Of a stretch of 64,000 bases of DNA, positions 60,903-64,000 are shown piece by piece. Where the stretch lies: contig NZ_FVZL01000001.1 of assembly GCF_900168295.1 (NCBI RefSeq), positions 248,001 to 312,000 on the forward strand, in the 5' to 3' direction. Under the pieces are notes generated by a model. That model worked only from the letters and a program-made list of their open reading frames with translations. It searched no databases and was not told the DNA's origin. Origin of the DNA: Arthrobacter sp. P2b. Its GTDB lineage: Bacteria > Actinomycetota > Actinomycetes > Actinomycetales > Micrococcaceae. The translations under genes were made by a program, and so were the position numbers. Numbering within the stretch: position 1 is the stretch's first letter; each line of letters starts with the position of its first letter.

Positions 60903-61655
60903 ATGAACGAACACGTGGCGCACCACCAGGACATACACGACGACGGCACCTCCACAGGTGATAGCGGCACCGGCATCGGCACCGGCATCCGCGGCAATGA
61001 CGCCGCCTCCATCTGGAACGAGCGGTACCGCGCAAAACCGCAGATCTGGAGCGGAAAGCCCAACCCGCAGCTGGTTCGCGAGGCAGGTGGCCTCCGGCCG
61101 GGGAAGGCCCTGGACCTTGGCTGCGGCGAAGGCGCCGACGCCATCTGGCTGGCACAGCAGGGCTGGACCGTGACCGCCGTCGACGTTTCCGCTGTGGCGC
61201 TGGAGCGGGCCCAGTCGCACGAGAAAGCCGCCCTGGCCAGGGAGAGCGTGCACGCAGGCGAGGGCGCGATTGCCAGCCGCATCACCTGGCAGCAGGCCGA
61301 CCTGGAGCAGTGGCAGCCCGGTGGGCCCTTTGACCTGGTGACCTCGCAGTTCCTGCACTCCCAGGAGCTCGCCTGGCAGGGTCCGCTCCGGACGGCCGCG
61401 GCGGCGGTCAAACCCGGCGGCACCCTGCTGGTGGTGGGGCATCACCCGGACCGGCTGCCGCCGTGGGGAGGCGGAGCCGGGCACACCCACCGGGCCATGT
61501 TCTATACGGGCGACGAGGTTGTCCAGGAACTGGGGCTGGACGGCCCCGGGTGGCAGGTTGAGGTCCTCACCAGCCGCGAGCGCCCGGTGACGGGTCCGGA
61601 CGGCGAGCACGCCACCATCGCCGACGTCGTCCTGCGGGCCACCCGGTTGGGCTGA
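60903..61655 (+). CDS. SAM-dependent methyltransferase
   Basis: This 250-residue class I methyltransferase shows motif I as ALDLGCGEGADAIWLA (about 75-90), followed by VTAVDVSAVALERAQ and DLVTSQFLHSQELA. The opening WNERYRAKPQIWSGKPN is shared with thiopurine- and tellurite-type methyltransferases. The acceptor is unknown. No clear Shine-Dalgarno precedes the ATG. It ends six bases before a convergent MFS gene. Confidence 0.87.
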   Translation: MNEHVAHHQDIHDDGTSTGDSGTGIGTGIRGNDAASIWNERYRAKPQIWSGKPNPQLVREAGGLRPGKALDLGCGEGADAIWLAQQGWTVTAVDVSAVALERAQSHEKAALARESVHAGEGAIASRITWQQADLEQWQPGGPFDLVTSQFLHSQELAWQGPLRTAAAAVKPGGTLLVVGHHPDRLPPWGGGAGHTHRAMFYTGDEVVQELGLDGPGWQVEVLTSRERPVTGPDGEHATIADVVLRATRLG

Positions 61656-61661
61656 CGCCTT

Positions 61662-63047
61662 TCAAGAGGCCTTCGCGATGACGCGCGGCGCCACGAAGGC
61701 CGCGGCTGTGGCGAGCACGGCGGCAAGGGCGAAGACGCCCGCGAAGGATCCCGTCGTCGTCGTAAATGCCGCGAACACGATGCCCGTGGTGGCGAGCGCC
61801 AGCGCACCGCCCAGCGAGTCCGAGATGGACATCGCGGAGCTGTTGAAGCCTTCGTTGTCCTTGGTGGACAGCGCAAGGGTCATCACGCTGAGCCGCGGAT
61901 ACAGCAGGCCCATGCCCCCGCCGGCGAAGATCCAGCCGGCAATCGCGACGGCGGCCGGCCAGTGGAGAGACGTGGTGGCCAGGGCCAGCAGTACCGCGCC
62001 CAGGACCATCAGCGCCCCGGTCAGGACCGCGCGGCGATGGGACAGCCGGGTCCCGAGGCGGCCCTGGACTGCCGACGCGCCCGCCCACGCCAGCGCTCCG
62101 CCCGTGAGGGTGAGGCCGGCGAAGGTGGGGGAAAAGGCGTATTGCTCGATCAGCAGGTAGGGAAGGTAGACCTCGGCGCCGAAGAACCCGGCCGAGGCGA
62201 GTCCGCGTGCCAGGATCACGCTGGGCAGGCCGCGCCGGGCGGTCAGGGTGCCGCGTGGCACCAGGGGCCGGACGGCCAGCAGCGCCAGGACGACGGCGGC
62301 GATGGCCAGGAGAGCGGTGGCCGCGGGAACCCCGGGGACGCGGACGCCGGCAGACAGGTTCAGCGCCAGCACCGCGATTGCGGCAAGGGCGGCCCACGCG
62401 AGCCGGCCGGCAGCCCACGGGACGGTTGCGGCGTCCATGGGCCGCTGGTCCATCCCGCGAAGCACCGGCGCGATCATCAGCAGCGCCGGAATGACCAGCC
62501 CCACCACGCCCAGGAACACCCAGTGCCAGCTGAACACCTGTGCCACGATCCCGGCCGCGAAGGGACCCACCAGCGACGGGATCACCCACGCCGCGGAGAA
62601 CGCCGCAAAGATTTTGGGGTGCAGCACGCCGGGGTAGATGCGGGCAACCAGGACGTACAGCGCCACGGTGAGGGCTCCGCCGCCCAGCCCCTGGACCAGC
62701 CGGCCGGCGACGAGCATCGGCATGGACGCGGAGGTTCCGGCGATCAGCAGCCCCACCACGAACAGCCCCACGGAGGCGTACAGGGGTGCCCTTGGCCCGC
62801 GGCGGTCGGACCAGTTGCCGGCCGCCACCATGCCGATCACGCCGGTGGCCAGCGGACCGGCGAAGGCCAGGGCGTAGAGGCCGGCGCCGTTCAGCTCCCT
62901 GCTGACGAGGGGCATGATGGTGGTCACCGCGAGGGACTCGAACGCGGCGAGGAACACCAGGGCGCACGTGCCGATGGTCACCCACAGGTACGGCCGCTGC
63001 AGGATGCGCGGGGCGGGATGGGTGGTTGGAACCGTGGAGTCGGGCAT
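61662..63047 (-). CDS. MFS drug-exporter-like transporter
   Basis: This 461-residue membrane protein has 12 or more helices. The loop motif NWSDRRGPRAPLY lies between helices 2 and 3 and the efflux-type segment GRLVQGLGGGALTVALYVLVA follows. It resembles the DHA1/DHA2 multidrug branches. The substrate is unknown. A second MFS gene in the same direction ends seven bases before its start, and the two are probably one transcript. Confidence 0.88.
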   Translation of the reverse strand: MPDSTVPTTHPAPRILQRPYLWVTIGTCALVFLAAFESLAVTTIMPLVSRELNGAGLYALAFAGPLATGVIGMVAAGNWSDRRGPRAPLYASVGLFVVGLLIAGTSASMPMLVAGRLVQGLGGGALTVALYVLVARIYPGVLHPKIFAAFSAAWVIPSLVGPFAAGIVAQVFSWHWVFLGVVGLVIPALLMIAPVLRGMDQRPMDAATVPWAAGRLAWAALAAIAVLALNLSAGVRVPGVPAATALLAIAAVVLALLAVRPLVPRGTLTARRGLPSVILARGLASAGFFGAEVYLPYLLIEQYAFSPTFAGLTLTGGALAWAGASAVQGRLGTRLSHRRAVLTGALMVLGAVLLALATTSLHWPAAVAIAGWIFAGGGMGLLYPRLSVMTLALSTKDNEGFNSSAMSISDSLGGALALATTGIVFAAFTTTTGSFAGVFALAAVLATAAAFVAPRVIAKAS

Positions 63048-63054
63048 GTGGGCC

Positions 63055-64000
63055 TTAGCCGATGTACCGGTCGCGGCCGGCGCGGTAGCCGAAGACGGCC
63101 GCGAGCAGGCCGACCACCAGGAACAGGAATCCGGCGGCGGTGAAGGAACCGGTGGCCTGGTGCAGCTGGCCCACCAGCAGGGTTCCGGTTGAACCGAGCC
63201 CGTACCCGACGCCCTGCATCATCCCGGACAGGTGCGCGGCGGTGTGGCCGTCGCGGGTGCGGAGCATGATCATGGTCAGGGCAACGGCCGTGAGGCTTCC
63301 CTGCCCCAGGCCCAGCAGCCCGGCCCACACCCACACCAGCTCCAGGGGCCCGAAGATGCTCAGCGCGAAGCCGGCACCTGTCATCAGGGCAACCACGGTG
63401 TTGATGGCCCGCTGGTCGCGGAGCCAGGCTGCAAGCGCCGGGGCGAACAGTGAACCGAGCATCTGCAGCACGATGCTGACGGAGACGATCAGGCCCGCCG
63501 TCGCCCCGTCCACGCCCCGCTCGCGCAGGATCGGCGCCAGCCACGCGAAAACACTGAAGGACATCATCGCCTGCAGCACCATAAAGAGGGTCACCTGCCA
63601 GGCCACCGCGGAGCGCCACACGTTCACCCCGTCCCTGGCAGCCTGGTGCCTGATCCGGGGCTGGCGGACGGCCACCGGCAGGAACAGCAGAAGGACGACG
63701 GCGGCCGGCACCGCCCAGAACCACAGCGCCAGCGTCCACTCCCCCGTCGCCACGTAGACCGGGTACGTGAAGCCGGCACCAAGCGCGGCGGACGCGCAGA
63801 TCGCCGTCGTGTACAGCCCGCCCATCAGCCCCAGCCGGTGCGGGAAGTCCCGCTTCACCAACCCCGGCAACAGGACATTGCACAGGGCGATCGCAGCTCC
63901 GCACGCCGCCGTCCCGGCAAGGAGCGCGGGCAGGTGGCCGGCGGCGGGCAGCCCCGTGTCCACCGGGCGCAGCAGCAGCCCCGCCGTCAGGACCGCCATG
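63055..64000 (-). CDS. MFS transporter (CynX/NimT-like), N-terminus beyond window
   Basis: The frame stays open to the window end, so about 80-100 N-terminal residues are missing; the Met at 63999 is probably internal. The visible 314 residues include CNVLLPGLVKRDFPHR and LMGGLYTTAICASAALGAGFTYP, which are typical of the CynX/NimT family (cyanate or 2-nitroimidazole type transporters). They also include GMMQGVGYGLGSTGTLLVGQLHQATGS in the second half. It lies upstream of, and probably is cotranscribed with, the MFS gene at 61662. Confidence 0.88.
   Translation of the reverse strand, partial: MAVLTAGLLLRPVDTGLPAAGHLPALLAGTAACGAAIALCNVLLPGLVKRDFPHRLGLMGGLYTTAICASAALGAGFTYPVYVATGEWTLALWFWAVPAAVVLLLFLPVAVRQPRIRHQAARDGVNVWRSAVAWQVTLFMVLQAMMSFSVFAWLAPILRERGVDGATAGLIVSVSIVLQMLGSLFAPALAAWLRDQRAINTVVALMTGAGFALSIFGPLELVWVWAGLLGLGQGSLTAVALTMIMLRTRDGHTAAHLSGMMQGVGYGLGSTGTLLVGQLHQATGSFTAAGFLFLVVGLLAAVFGYRAGRDRYIG

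Overview
The window is about 64 kb of GC-rich chromosome (tightly packed genes, strong G/C preference at third codon positions) from an actinobacterium, most likely Arthrobacter/Pseudarthrobacter or another Micrococcaceae. The reasons are a dimethylglycine oxidase that closely resembles, from memory, the Arthrobacter globiformis enzyme; mycothiol-type formaldehyde oxidation; a DUF3073 protein; a HAIR element in front of clpB; and many genes that look leaderless. I see no rRNA, tRNA, CRISPR array, insertion sequence or prophage. It reads as ordinary chromosome with several metabolic modules.

Region by region. 1-8.3 kb: the end of nagA, a membrane Rieske protein, an ABM-domain protein, the glycogen debranching enzyme glgX, and an Lrp-type regulator divergent from an M20 amidohydrolase and an MHS-type transporter. 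8.3-9.6 kb: two unrecognised small proteins, one secreted. 9.7-16.9 kb: hyi, glxR, gcl, glxK, allB and a winged-helix protein, which together open allantoin and turn glyoxylate into phosphoglycerate. 17-22.2 kb: a Bcp peroxiredoxin, a GH16-like protein, a GNAT protein, katG and small hypotheticals. 22.5-27.6 kb: a signalling island with a receiver-PP2C phosphatase, a cellulose-synthase-like GT2, a STAS protein, an anti-sigma-type kinase and a histidine kinase.

27.7-37.8 kb: uraD-uraH (urate to allantoin), an IclR regulator, dimethylglycine oxidase, a PhzF protein, then a leftward operon of mycothiol formaldehyde dehydrogenase, a metallo-beta-lactamase-fold hydrolase and an FdhF/YdeP-type molybdoenzyme. 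37.8-46 kb: purF, purM, DUF3073, a septum-formation-type protein and clpB. 46-50.9 kb: a YCII protein, a FAD monooxygenase and the molybdate operon. 51-64 kb: DUF4031-HD, a ComB-like phosphatase, YccF, trpF, HutD, a ferritin, a riboswitch-controlled SMR pair, a kinase, an aldo/keto reductase, an MBL protein, a DEAD-box helicase, a methyltransferase and two MFS exporters, the last cut by the window end.

How parts work together. Two matching tandem operators (15-bp palindromes 21 bp apart) lie in front of hyi and uraD, so urate/allantoin breakdown and glyoxylate salvage probably form one regulon, with the IclR protein next to uraH the best regulator candidate. A different repeat (two TTGC half-sites exactly 19 bp apart) lies in front of dimethylglycine oxidase and of formaldehyde dehydrogenase, tying formaldehyde production to its oxidation. 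The molybdate transporter could supply the molybdoenzyme at the end of that route. A guanidine-III riboswitch lies immediately upstream of the SMR pair, which marks the pair as guanidine exporters. All functions are inferred from sequence read by eye; no searches were run.
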